A stretch of DNA of 64,000 bases from Edwardsiella piscicida (lineage in GTDB: Bacteria > Pseudomonadota > Gammaproteobacteria > Enterobacterales > Enterobacteriaceae), in NCBI RefSeq assembly GCF_001896205.1, contig NZ_MPNU01000001.1, forward strand, positions 1,131,927 to 1,195,926, written 5' to 3'. The translations under genes were made by a program, and so were the position numbers. Below, in pieces: positions 29,363-37,432 of this stretch. Within the stretch, counting starts at the first letter, position 1; each line of letters opens with the position of its first letter. Under the pieces are notes generated by a model that worked only from the letters and a program-made list of their open reading frames with translations, did not search any database and was not told where the DNA came from.

Positions 29363-30112
29363 CTACTGAACGCGGTAGCCGCCGTCGACGTAATAGCACG
29401 CGCCGTTGATAAAGCTGGCTTCGTCGCTGGCCAGGAACAGCGCCACGGCGGCGATCTCGTCCGGCTCGCCGTAGCGCTGATCCACCAGCTTGGACATGAA
29501 CATGGCCCTGCGCTGCGGATTCGCGCGGCTTTGCGCGGTCATGTCGGTTCGCGTGGCGCCCGGGCCAAAGGCATTCACGCGAATGCCATGCTGGGCCAGC
29601 TCCAGCGCCATGACCCGGGTTAACTGCATCACCGCGCCCTTGGACGCGGCGTAGGCGGCGGTGGTGGGGGAGACTAACTCACAGGCGATCGAGGCCGTAT
29701 TGACGATGGCGCCACGGGTGCCGCGCTCCACCATGGCGCGGGCGACGGCCTGGCCCAGCAGAAACATGCCCTTGACGTTGACGTTGAAGGTGGTTTCCCA
29801 GCTTTGCTCGCTCTCTTCTAAAAACAGGTTGTAACGGCAGATTCCGGCGTTGTTGAACAGCAGATCGATATGGCCGTAGCGCTCCAGCGTCAGCGCGATC
29901 AGCTGCGCGACGTCCCGCTGACGACTGACGTCCGTCGGAACGGCGAGCACCCGTTCTCCCAGCGTTGCCTGTGCGTCGGCGAGCGCCTCCGGCTGCCAGT
30001 CGGCGATCACCACCGCCTCGGCGCCCTCCTGCAGCAGGCCGCAGACGATCGCTTTGCCAATGCCCTGTGCGCCGCCGGAGACAATGGCGACCTTCCCTGC
30101 AAAACGCGACAT
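29363..30112 (-). CDS. Short-chain dehydrogenase/reductase (SDR), classical type, first gene of the operon
   Basis: A 249-residue classical SDR with GGAQGIG cofactor loop, NNAG, catalytic Ser in NTASIAC, and YAASK. The acidic Asp in VIADW suggests NAD(H) preference. It is clearly a paralogue of the next gene, with different loops around the substrate pocket (for example CRYNLFLEESEQSW against FTPLMEITEAAW). This suggests two alcohol/ketone steps on related intermediates or two stereospecificities. It starts at 30112 with an AGGAGG ribosome site and is transcribed from the sigma-54-like promoter about 65-90 bp upstream. Confidence 0.88.
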   Translation of the reverse strand: MSRFAGKVAIVSGGAQGIGKAIVCGLLQEGAEAVVIADWQPEALADAQATLGERVLAVPTDVSRQRDVAQLIALTLERYGHIDLLFNNAGICRYNLFLEESEQSWETTFNVNVKGMFLLGQAVARAMVERGTRGAIVNTASIACELVSPTTAAYAASKGAVMQLTRVMALELAQHGIRVNAFGPGATRTDMTAQSRANPQRRAMFMSKLVDQRYGEPDEIAAVALFLASDEASFINGACYYVDGGYRVQ

Positions 30113-30187
30113 AGCACACCTCCTGTGCGGTAAGCGCGGGATTCCGGCGGCGCGTCTGCGCCGCTGCGGAGCCCGCCGTACACGGTA

Positions 30188-30203
30188 AGCAAGGTCTGTA
30201 CCA
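30188..30203 (-). promoter_or_regulatory. Sigma-54 promoter candidate for the SDR-EthD-MFS operon
   Basis: Read on the minus strand the sequence is TGGTACAGACCTTGCT, against the consensus TGGCACG-N4-TTGCW. The invariant GG and GC are in exact -24/-12 spacing and only two consensus positions differ. It ends 75 nt before the SDR start codon. Confidence 0.75.
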
Positions 30204-30223
30204 GCCGGGCTATGGCGTGAGGC

Positions 30224-30238
30224 GCCGCCGACGGCGGC
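30224..30238. repeat. Perfect 7-1-7 palindrome, possible activator site
   Basis: GCCGCCG-A-CGGCGGC lies between the two sigma-54 promoters. It could be an enhancer-like activator site, but short palindromes are common in GC-rich DNA. Confidence 0.35.
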
Positions 30239-30316
30239 GATGGCGGGTAAGAAGAGGAGCGGATTTTTGCTCTGTATGTCTAAAAACGTCCATATTTGTC
30301 GAGCGGCTACTGGTCA

Positions 30317-30337
30317 AAACGCAACGCTTGGGCGTTT
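30317..30337. repeat. Inverted repeat AAACGC-N9-GCGTTT, possible activator site
   Basis: The 21-bp two-arm site has full-helical-turn spacing and lies about 67 bp upstream of the plus-strand -24 box and about 115 bp from the minus-strand one. That is a suitable range for a sigma-54 enhancer-binding protein acting in both directions. Confidence 0.4.
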
Positions 30338-30403
30338 GCGCCGGCGCCGGGTGCGGCGGTGGTCCGCGGGGCCGGCGTACGAGAGGGGGCGGCCCCGCTG
30401 GCG

Positions 30404-30419
30404 TGGCGTACATATTGCA
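30404..30419 (+). promoter_or_regulatory. Sigma-54 promoter candidate for the flavoenzyme gene
   Basis: TGGCGTACATATTGCA has TGGC at -24 and TTGCA at -12 with exact consensus spacing; the three mismatches are in the less conserved positions 5-7. Transcription would start near 30431, about 55 nt before the ATG at 30487. Confidence 0.75.
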
Positions 30420-30486
30420 TTCGTCTTACCGCTGTCCGCGCTGGGCGGCACCCATATCGCCCGCTGTTTACCGTAAGGGGAATTCC

Positions 30487-32553
30487 ATGGCCGACTACAC
30501 ACATCTGCTCTCACCGCTGGCGCTGACGCCCACGCTGTCGCTGAAAAACCGCATCATGAAGTCACCGCAGTCCACGATGTACTGGGGAGAGGAGTATGCG
30601 ATGAGCGATCGGGTGGTGGATTTTTACGAAAGCATTGCCCAGGGCGGCGCGGGGATGATCGTGATCGCCGGGATCCTGTGGTATCCGGCCCACCCCGGCG
30701 GGGTCTACGGCGCGCTGTTTGACGATCGGTATATCGCCGGGATGAGACGGCTGGTGGAGGCCCTGCACCGCCACGACTGCGTGGTGTTTTGTCAGTTTCA
30801 CCACACCGGTCCCTCGGCGCCAAGCGATGAGCACGGCGGCCCTCCCTTTGGCGCCGCCGCGCTGGAGCAGGCGGCGCTGCCTTCGCCCGCCCCCTATCTG
30901 CATGCCAGCCGCGGCGTCACCCGGGATGAGATAGCCATGCACCGCGAGCGCTATATTGCGGCGGCAGTACGCGCCTATCAGGCGGGGTTCGACGGGGTCG
31001 AGGTGCACGGCGCCCACGGTTATTTTCTGCAAAGCTTTCTCAGCCGGGTGTGGAATCGGCGCGAGGACGAGTATGGTTGCCAGAGCATTGAAAACCGCAC
31101 CCGGCTGATGGTGGAGATCATTCGGGGTATCAAGGCCAGGCTGGGGGAGGATTTTCCGGTCGGCGTGCGCATTAACGGTGAGGAGTTTATGGCGCAGGGG
31201 GCGATGACGCTGGAGGAGTCTATCCAGATAGCCCAGGCGCTGGAGCGGGCGGGCGCCTGCTATATCAGCGTGAGCGGCTATGGGTTTGGTCCGCTACCGA
31301 TGACCTATGTGCCGGACTATTTTCCCTATCCGGAGCCGGAGCCCGCGATGCGCCCCTATATGGCGCGCTACCGGCATGACGGGCTCTATGCCGTTGGTGC
31401 GGCGGCGATCAAGCCTCACGTCGGGATTCCGGTGGTGGCGGTCGGGCGGATGGATGAGCAGCGCGGGGAGAGGCTGCTGCAGGAAGGGAAGGCGGATATC
31501 ATCGCCTATGGCCGTATGCTGTGGGCCGATCCGGCCTTTCCCAATAAGCTGCGGGAGGGGCGGTCTCTCGATATCGTGCGCTGTAACCGCTGCGCCACCT
31601 GTGAGGATCCCCCGCGCGCCGCGCGCCGCTGTCGGGTGAATCCGGCGCTGGGTCGCGAGCACGCGCTGGCCATTCACCCGGCCGTACAGGCCAGGCACAT
31701 TCTGGTGATCGGCGCTGGCCCCGCCGGAATGGAGGCCGCGCGGGTGGCAGCGCTACGCGGTCATCAGGTAACGCTGTGCGACGCGGCGCCGCGCCTGGGG
31801 GGGCGGCTGTGGCTGGCCGCGATGATCAAAGGGGCGGAGGTCGAGGATGTGCAGCCGCTGCTGCACTATCTGACGCGTCAGGTGCAGCGCGGCGCCGGCA
31901 TTGAGATCCGCTTGAATCAGTCCATGAGCGTCGAAGCGGTCGCCGCCCTAAAGCCGGATGCCGTGGTGGTGGCGACCGGGGGTAACTATGCGCTGCCGGA
32001 TATTCCCGGTATTCAGCGCTGGAATGTCCGGGGGGTCAAGTCACTGGCGCGTCTGGCGGCCTGGCCGCTGCGCGTGTTTGGTCCGGATCTGCTTAATCGG
32101 CTGAGTCGGATCGCGCTGCCGCTGGGATCGCGTGTTGTGATCCTCGGCGGGCAGATCGAGGGTATCCAGGGGGCTGTCTTTCTTGCCAAGCGCGGCAAAC
32201 GGGTCACCGTACTGGAGCCTTCGGCGCAGCTGGGCGAGGGGATACCGCCCCGCTATCGGGAGCGTGCGCTGGCCTGGCTGCGGCAGCATCCGCGGGTCAC
32301 GCTGCATACCGGCGTACGCTGGCAGCGCATTGATCGGGAGGGTGTTCATATCGTCACGGAGGCGGGCGTCGCCCGCTGCGAGCCCTGTCATTCGGTGCTG
32401 GTGCTGACCCGGCAGAGCCCGGCGACCGAACTGGCCGATGCCCTGCGCGCGCGTGGAATAGAGGTACATACGATCGGCTCGATCAACGGCGCTCGACACA
32501 GCCTGATCGTCGATGCCCTGGCACAGGGGCGGGAGGTCGGCGTGCTCCTGTAA
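30487..32553 (+). CDS. OYE-type FMN/FAD/Fe-S reductase (2,4-dienoyl-CoA reductase / BaiCD-BaiH-like)
   Basis: A 688-residue flavoprotein. The N-terminal Old Yellow Enzyme barrel (about 1-340) shows SPLALTPTLSLKNRI, the active-site stretch GVEVHGAHGYFLQSFLSRVWNRR and DEYGCQ. A four-Cys cluster follows (CNRCATC, then Cys after nine residues, in RRCRVNP). The C-terminal half has a FAD loop (VIGAGPAGMEAARVAALRGH) and a second nucleotide loop (VVILGGQIEG). This is the FadH/trimethylamine-dehydrogenase/BaiCD architecture, which reduces conjugated enones or dienes, or dehydrogenates amines. The start at 30487 has a GGGG ribosome site; the in-frame upstream extension is Arg-rich junk. It is divergent from the SDR operon and convergent with its paralogue. 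The substrate is unknown. Confidence 0.83.
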   Translation: MADYTHLLSPLALTPTLSLKNRIMKSPQSTMYWGEEYAMSDRVVDFYESIAQGGAGMIVIAGILWYPAHPGGVYGALFDDRYIAGMRRLVEALHRHDCVVFCQFHHTGPSAPSDEHGGPPFGAAALEQAALPSPAPYLHASRGVTRDEIAMHRERYIAAAVRAYQAGFDGVEVHGAHGYFLQSFLSRVWNRREDEYGCQSIENRTRLMVEIIRGIKARLGEDFPVGVRINGEEFMAQGAMTLEESIQIAQALERAGACYISVSGYGFGPLPMTYVPDYFPYPEPEPAMRPYMARYRHDGLYAVGAAAIKPHVGIPVVAVGRMDEQRGERLLQEGKADIIAYGRMLWADPAFPNKLREGRSLDIVRCNRCATCEDPPRAARRCRVNPALGREHALAIHPAVQARHILVIGAGPAGMEAARVAALRGHQVTLCDAAPRLGGRLWLAAMIKGAEVEDVQPLLHYLTRQVQRGAGIEIRLNQSMSVEAVAALKPDAVVVATGGNYALPDIPGIQRWNVRGVKSLARLAAWPLRVFGPDLLNRLSRIALPLGSRVVILGGQIEGIQGAVFLAKRGKRVTVLEPSAQLGEGIPPRYRERALAWLRQHPRVTLHTGVRWQRIDREGVHIVTEAGVARCEPCHSVLVLTRQSPATELADALRARGIEVHTIGSINGARHSLIVDALAQGREVGVLL

Positions 32554-32562
32554 ATATGGCAG

Positions 32563-32589
32563 AGCGGCGTCCGCTGTGGGCGCCTTTTT
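32563..32589 (+). terminator. Weak terminator after the first flavoenzyme gene
   Basis: The hairpin AGCGG-CGT-CCGCT, or the overlapping imperfect GGCGTCC/GGGCGCC stem, is followed by a five-T run 10 bp after the stop codon. Confidence 0.4.
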
Positions 32590-32600
32590 CTGTCTGTTGA

Positions 32601-32619
32601 CCCCCGGCGATGCCGGGGG
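32601..32619 (+). terminator. Strong hairpin between the convergent flavoenzyme genes
   Basis: CCCCCGGC-GAT-GCCGGGGG is a perfect eight-pair stem with a three-base loop, followed on the plus strand by ATATTTATT. It lies 12 bp before the end of the convergent paralogue and may protect each gene from antisense transcription. Confidence 0.6.
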
Positions 32620-32631
32620 ATATTTATTGAC

Positions 32632-34683
32632 TTACAGAGTGCAGCCGATGCGCCGCCCGTCGAGCAGGGCGTGCTTCAGCAGCCCGTTTTCTGCCCCCAG
32701 CGCCGAGCCAATCTGGTGCAGCTCCGCGACAAGGGGGGTGAGGGCGTCCGCCAGTTTTCGCGCAGGCGCTTGGGGTATCAGCACCATTACCGTATCGCAG
32801 GGAAGCGTGTGGCGCTGCCCTAGCTTGTCGCACACGATGACCTCATGACGCTGAATTGACAAGACGCGCGTTTCTGTCAGCAGGGTGACCTCTTTACGCT
32901 GTAGCCACGGCAGTAAACGCTGCAGATAGCGCTCCGGGATCCCGCTCCCCACCTCCGCGCCGGACTCTACCACGGTGACCGTACGCCCACGCTTGCGTAG
33001 AAATACGGCGCCCTGCAGCCCCTCGATCTGTCCGCCAAGCACCACCACCCGTTGTCCTACCGGCAGATAGAGGCGGGTCAGACGTTCCAGCAGCCGGGGG
33101 CCGAGCAGGCGCAGGGGGAGCGCGGCGCGCTGGGCAAGCCGTTTGATGCTCAGGACGTGGGGTAGATCGATACCGGGAAGGGCGGGCAGCGGATACTCTC
33201 CGCTGCTGGCGATGACGATGGCGTCGGGCCGCTCGCGCTGCACCAGCGCCTCGGTTACCTCGACATCTAAGCGTAGAGTAACCGTGGATTTGGCCAACTG
33301 TGTGCTGAGCCAATCATAGAGGGGGAGGACGTTTTCCACGTCGCACCCTTTGATCATCGCCGCCAGGCGGATCCGTCCACCGAGCACGGGGGCGCGATCG
33401 TACAGCGTGACCCGATGACCGCGCAGCGCCGCCACCCGTGCCGCCTCCATCCCGGCGGGACCCGCGCCGATGATCATGACGCGCTTAGGCTGGGCCGCAG
33501 GCTGGATAGCCAGCTCGCGCTCACGGCCCAGCGAAGGGTTGACCCGGCAGATCCGCGGCTGGGTGACCGGATCTTCGCAGCTGGCGCAGCGGGTGCAGCG
33601 CATGACGTCCTCAGGACGCCCCTGGCGCACCTTTTGTGGGAAGTCGGGATCGGCCCACAGCGTTCGCCCCAGGCCGATGAGATCGGCATCGCCGTCGCGC
33701 AGGATGCGCTCCGCCCGATCTTCGTCCATTCTTCCTGCGGTGATCACCGGTACGCTAACCACGTTGCGGATCTGGCGCGCAGAGTCGGTCCATAGCCCTT
33801 TGTCGTGCCAGCTGGCCATATAGGGCTGCATAAAGTTATCGGGCTCGGGATAAGGGAAGTAGTCGGGACAGTAGCGAAAAGGGGCGCTGCCGTAGCCGTA
33901 GCCGGCGACGTTGATGAACTGGGCGCCGGCCTGCTCCAGCGCGGCGGCATTCTCCATCGCTTCTTCAATAGTAATGGCCCCATCGGCGCCGTATTCACGC
34001 CCGTTGATTCGCACGCCCAGCACGAACTCGGGGCGGCAGCGCAGGCGGGTGGCGTACAGGATCTCGCGCACGATACGGGTGCGGTTTTCCACGTTTTGAC
34101 AGCCATATTCGTCCTGGCGTCGGTTCCATACCCGGCTGAGGAAGCTGTTTAGCAGGTAGCCGTGGGCCGCGTGGATCTCCATGCCGTCCAGCCCGCCGCG
34201 ATCGGCGCGGACGCAGGCGTCGACGATCTGTCGCTGGCGGAAGCGGATCTGTGCCAACGTCATGCCCTGACAGGGGTTGGCCAGCGGCGGTTTCATCGGG
34301 ATCTCGTCGATGCTCAGGGTTGATGACGAGATGGGCGGCGCGCCCAGGCGTGGCCAGGCCGCCGGCCCGGAGTGGTGGAACTGAGCAAACAGCTTGCAGC
34401 CGTGGCGCTGTACCCGCTGCGCCAGGTGGCGCAGGCCGGGAATAAACCGGTCATCCCAGAGACCCAGGTAGATCCCCGGCGTCTCCTCGATGGCGCAGCC
34501 GCCCAAAACGATGGCGGCGGCGCCACCGCGGGCGATGTTTTCATACAGATCGGCGGCGCGGCTATTCTGAGCGCTACCGTCCTGATTCCACAGCCAGGTG
34601 GACTGGCCGCTTTTAATCAGACGATTTTTCAGCGTACAGTGCGGCGTCAGCGCCAGCGGGGAGAAGATCAGCGGGTATGGCAT
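32632..34683 (-). CDS. Second OYE-type FMN/FAD/Fe-S reductase, paralogue of the 30487-32553 product
   Basis: A 683-residue protein with the same layout as its convergent paralogue: OYE barrel with SPLALTPHCTLKNRL, GMEIHAAHGYLLNSFLSRVWNRR and DEYGCQ; cluster Cys in CTRCASC plus a fourth Cys in RICRVNPSLGRE; FAD loop IIGAGPAGMEAARVAALRGH; and VVVLGGQIEG. Both share the unusual CX2CX2CX9C spacing, so they derive from one duplication. The start at 34683 is set by a GGAGGG ribosome site and alignment with the paralogue; an ATG 24 nt upstream is less likely. It lies 69 bp downstream of an APC permease gene and may be co-transcribed with it. Different upstream partners suggest a different substrate or induction. 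Confidence 0.83.
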   Translation of the reverse strand: MPYPLIFSPLALTPHCTLKNRLIKSGQSTWLWNQDGSAQNSRAADLYENIARGGAAAIVLGGCAIEETPGIYLGLWDDRFIPGLRHLAQRVQRHGCKLFAQFHHSGPAAWPRLGAPPISSSTLSIDEIPMKPPLANPCQGMTLAQIRFRQRQIVDACVRADRGGLDGMEIHAAHGYLLNSFLSRVWNRRQDEYGCQNVENRTRIVREILYATRLRCRPEFVLGVRINGREYGADGAITIEEAMENAAALEQAGAQFINVAGYGYGSAPFRYCPDYFPYPEPDNFMQPYMASWHDKGLWTDSARQIRNVVSVPVITAGRMDEDRAERILRDGDADLIGLGRTLWADPDFPQKVRQGRPEDVMRCTRCASCEDPVTQPRICRVNPSLGRERELAIQPAAQPKRVMIIGAGPAGMEAARVAALRGHRVTLYDRAPVLGGRIRLAAMIKGCDVENVLPLYDWLSTQLAKSTVTLRLDVEVTEALVQRERPDAIVIASSGEYPLPALPGIDLPHVLSIKRLAQRAALPLRLLGPRLLERLTRLYLPVGQRVVVLGGQIEGLQGAVFLRKRGRTVTVVESGAEVGSGIPERYLQRLLPWLQRKEVTLLTETRVLSIQRHEVIVCDKLGQRHTLPCDTVMVLIPQAPARKLADALTPLVAELHQIGSALGAENGLLKHALLDGRRIGCTL

Positions 34684-34752
34684 GACGGCCCTCCGGTGAG
34701 GTGGCATCGTGGGGATATGGCGCCTGAGTCGGAGCCTGCCCGGCGGTAGCGG

Positions 34753-36081
34753 TTACTCGTTCTCATGGCTGGCTTCGATTGCGTGGGCGATATGAGGATA
34801 GCGCCAGTGGCAGTAGAGAATGCCGAAAACGACGACGCTCGCGAGTCCCCACAGCTGAAAAGCGCTGGCGCGGGAGAGCAGCAGGTAGCATTGAAAGGTA
34901 ATGCCGGACACCGAGAGGGCGATCAGCCAGCGGAGCGCCAGGGGAGAGACCCGGTATGGCGACTCGGCATACTGCTGGGGAAACAGCTTGGGCAGATCCA
35001 GCACTTTATAGGCGAGCACGATCTTAAAGCTGTAGGCCAGCAGCAGCACCACGCTGGCGATGGTGCCCATGCTGAAGTCAAACAGGATCGGTATCAGCCC
35101 AATCAGGTAGAAAATCATCAGCAGATAGACCGGCGTTTTGTAGCGGGGATGCAGGTAGGCCAGTCGCCGGGGGAACCACCCGTCGTCGCAGGCCTGCAGG
35201 ATAGGTTTGGTGCAGGTGCTGATTTTGGCGTTGAGGGTCGTGGCCAGGGCGAAAATAGCACCGCAGATGACAAAGTAGATGAACAGCGGGCGGGGAAGGA
35301 TCGCTTCAGCCACCAAAATTAATGACTTGTCGGCGACGTCAGGCACGGGCAGGACGCCGGAGGCTACGGTGCACATCAGGCAATACAACAGGGCGACCGT
35401 GAGCGTGGAGACAATCACCACCAGCGGGATGTCGCGCTTGGGGTTTTTGGCTTCGCCGCTGACGTCGACGATGACCTCGGCCCCGCCGGTGGCGAATACC
35501 AGCAGCGCCGCGGTCTGCAGCAGGCCAAGCATGCCGTGGGTGAGAAAGTCCGGCGGACTGAAGAAGCCCGGCTGGATTTTAAACAGGCCGAAGACGGTAA
35601 ACAGAAGCAGGGCGCTGAGCAGACACAGCACCATCAGCTTTTGCACCCGGGCGGCGTTGGCCACCCCAAAGTAGTTGATGATGAAGAACAGCGTCAGCAC
35701 GACGATGGCGATGCCCTTTTCACTGAAGATGGGCAGGAAAGGGTGGAGATACTGCGCCAGCGAGATGGTAAACAGCGAGATGGAGATACAGCCGATGGCG
35801 TACTGGATGATGTACAGACCGGACCATTTTGCGCCGATAAAGAGGCTGGTCTGGGTGTAGGCCCCGCCGCGTAGACGCAGGCAGCTGTTGACGAAGACCA
35901 GCGGAATGGCCGCCGCGATGACGAATAACGTGGAGATGAGAAAGGCGAAATTGGCCGATCGGCCGGTCATGGCGATGGCCACGCCGGTTAGCGACATGAT
36001 CCCCGCGCCGATAATCTGGCCGACGGCGATCCCCATTAAGTCGGAGCGACCCAATACCCGTTTTAGCTCTTTGGTGCTCAT
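34753..36081 (-). CDS. APC-superfamily amino acid/amine permease
   Basis: A 442-residue inner-membrane protein with about twelve helices. The first helix carries GQIIGAGIMSLTGVAI, matching the G-x-x-I-G-x-G-I motif of the APC superfamily, and a conserved GGAEVIVDVSGEAKNPKRDIP segment lies in the middle. The precise substrate cannot be told; amino acids, amines or cyclic derivatives are possible. The ATG at 36081 is chosen because an AAGGAC ribosome site precedes it and it starts just before helix 1; the upstream extension is polar and unlike the family. It lies between the C-S lyase gene (166 bp upstream) and the second flavoenzyme gene, all in the same direction. Confidence 0.8.
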   Translation of the reverse strand: MSTKELKRVLGRSDLMGIAVGQIIGAGIMSLTGVAIAMTGRSANFAFLISTLFVIAAAIPLVFVNSCLRLRGGAYTQTSLFIGAKWSGLYIIQYAIGCISISLFTISLAQYLHPFLPIFSEKGIAIVVLTLFFIINYFGVANAARVQKLMVLCLLSALLLFTVFGLFKIQPGFFSPPDFLTHGMLGLLQTAALLVFATGGAEVIVDVSGEAKNPKRDIPLVVIVSTLTVALLYCLMCTVASGVLPVPDVADKSLILVAEAILPRPLFIYFVICGAIFALATTLNAKISTCTKPILQACDDGWFPRRLAYLHPRYKTPVYLLMIFYLIGLIPILFDFSMGTIASVVLLLAYSFKIVLAYKVLDLPKLFPQQYAESPYRVSPLALRWLIALSVSGITFQCYLLLSRASAFQLWGLASVVVFGILYCHWRYPHIAHAIEASHENE

Positions 36082-36247
36082 GATGTCAGTCCTTTGCGCA
36101 GGCGATCCGTGGCTCTGCACCCGGGACAGCTGACGCCGGGTCAGGGGAAAGCGGCGGCGAGTGATGTCGTTTTTCACCGCGCGCTCGCTATGTATGGGTG
36201 GTGACTCCGCCCCGGCGCGCAGCGCGCGGCGGCGGAGAGGGACGATA

Positions 36248-37432
36248 TTAGGACGATTTCAGCGCCATGATGATATTGTCGACCGCCTGACGAATATACT
36301 CTGGCGAGGTGGCGATATTCAGGCGGATAAAACCGCGCCCTGCGTCGCCAAACCAGGCGCCATAGTCGACGGCCAGCCGCCCCCGCTGCTGGATCAGCTG
36401 CGGCAGCGCCTCGTCGCTGCAGTAGGCGCGCAGATCGATCCACATCAGGTAGGTTCCCTGCAGCGGCGAAATCTGGATCAGGGGCAGCGCCCGGCGCAGA
36501 GCGGTGTCGATATAGTCATAGTTGCTGCGAATGATCGAGAGCACCTGCTGCAGCCAGTCGGCGCCGTGACGGTAGGCGGCGGCGATGGCGTAGTACCCCA
36601 GCAGACTGCCGTTGGTGGTGTGGGCCACGCGCCTGGCATAGTCATCAAAGGTCTCCCGCAGCGCGGGGTGCTCAACGATCAGGAAGGCGTTCTTGAGCCC
36701 GGCGAGATTGAAGGTTTTGGAGGCGGCGGCGAAGGTGAGAATGCGCGCTCGAAATGCGCCGTCGTCAACGGTGGCGCTCGGCTGGTGCTGACCGTCGAGC
36801 ACCAGATCCTGATGGATTTCATCGGAGATGACCAGCACGTTATGCTGTTCGCACAGCGCCAGCAGCTGCGCCAGCTCCTGCTCTTGCCAGACCCGCCCCA
36901 CCGGGTTGTGGGGTGAGCAGAGAATAAACAGCCGTACCCGGTTAGCGGCGATCTTCTCCGCCATATCGGCGAAGTCCATGCTGTAATACCCCTGATGGTT
37001 GATCAGATCGGAGGTGATCAGCGTACGCCCGCAGTCGCGGATCGCCTGTAAAAACGGATAGTACACCGGGGTATTGACCATCACGGCGTCGCCGGGGCGG
37101 GAGAAGGCGTTGATCAGCCAGTACAGGCCGGTGACGACGCCGGGCGTATAGCGCAGCCACGCGCGCTGGACAGGGTAGCGGTGCCGCTGCTGCTGCCACT
37201 GTATAAACGCCTGAAAATACGCCTCGGGTATTTGGCTGTAGCCGAATACGCCGTGCTGCACCCGCTGAAGCAGGGCATCGGTGACGGCGTCAGGAGAGCG
37301 ATAGTCCATATCGGCAACCCACATGGCGAGCAGATCGTCATCGCCGAATTTCTCCTGTAAACCGTCCCATTTCACGCTGTCGGTGTGCCGACGCGGCGTA
37401 AAGTATTTTTCTATAAATGTATTCTGTTCCAT
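36248..37432 (-). CDS. PLP-dependent C-S beta-lyase, MalY/PatB family
   Basis: A 394-residue fold-type I aminotransferase-like enzyme. It begins with the MalY/PatB landmark HTDSVKWDG and DLLAMWVADMDYRSP, followed by the phosphate-binding and Asp region (CSPHNPVGRVW, SDEIHQDLVL) and the PLP Lys in ASKTFNLAGLKN. Members cleave cystathionine, cystine or other S-conjugates to pyruvate, ammonia and a thiol; E. coli MalY also represses MalT. The start at 37432 follows AGGAGA and an AT-rich leader. With the downstream permease it suggests uptake and cleavage of a sulphur amino acid. It is not the E. coli malY locus (no malX nearby), so no symbol is given. Confidence 0.82.
   Translation of the reverse strand: MEQNTFIEKYFTPRRHTDSVKWDGLQEKFGDDDLLAMWVADMDYRSPDAVTDALLQRVQHGVFGYSQIPEAYFQAFIQWQQQRHRYPVQRAWLRYTPGVVTGLYWLINAFSRPGDAVMVNTPVYYPFLQAIRDCGRTLITSDLINHQGYYSMDFADMAEKIAANRVRLFILCSPHNPVGRVWQEQELAQLLALCEQHNVLVISDEIHQDLVLDGQHQPSATVDDGAFRARILTFAAASKTFNLAGLKNAFLIVEHPALRETFDDYARRVAHTTNGSLLGYYAIAAAYRHGADWLQQVLSIIRSNYDYIDTALRRALPLIQISPLQGTYLMWIDLRAYCSDEALPQLIQQRGRLAVDYGAWFGDAGRGFIRLNIATSPEYIRQAVDNIIMALKSS

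Larger units (their letters stand above)
30113..30486. other. Divergent control region with back-to-back sigma-54 promoters
   Basis: This 374 bp separates the minus-strand SDR operon from the plus-strand flavoenzyme gene. It carries one sigma-54 promoter candidate per direction (30188-30203 minus, 30404-30419 plus) and two inverted repeats between them that could be activator-binding sites (30224-30238 and 30317-30337). Frames open through it encode only low-complexity Arg-rich sequence and are not genes. Confidence 0.7.

Noticed and set aside
30217-30486. 90-codon N-terminal extension of the first flavoenzyme
   Set aside because: It is Arg/Gly-rich, unlike the family, runs through the sigma-54 promoter, and the ATG at 30487 has a good ribosome site.
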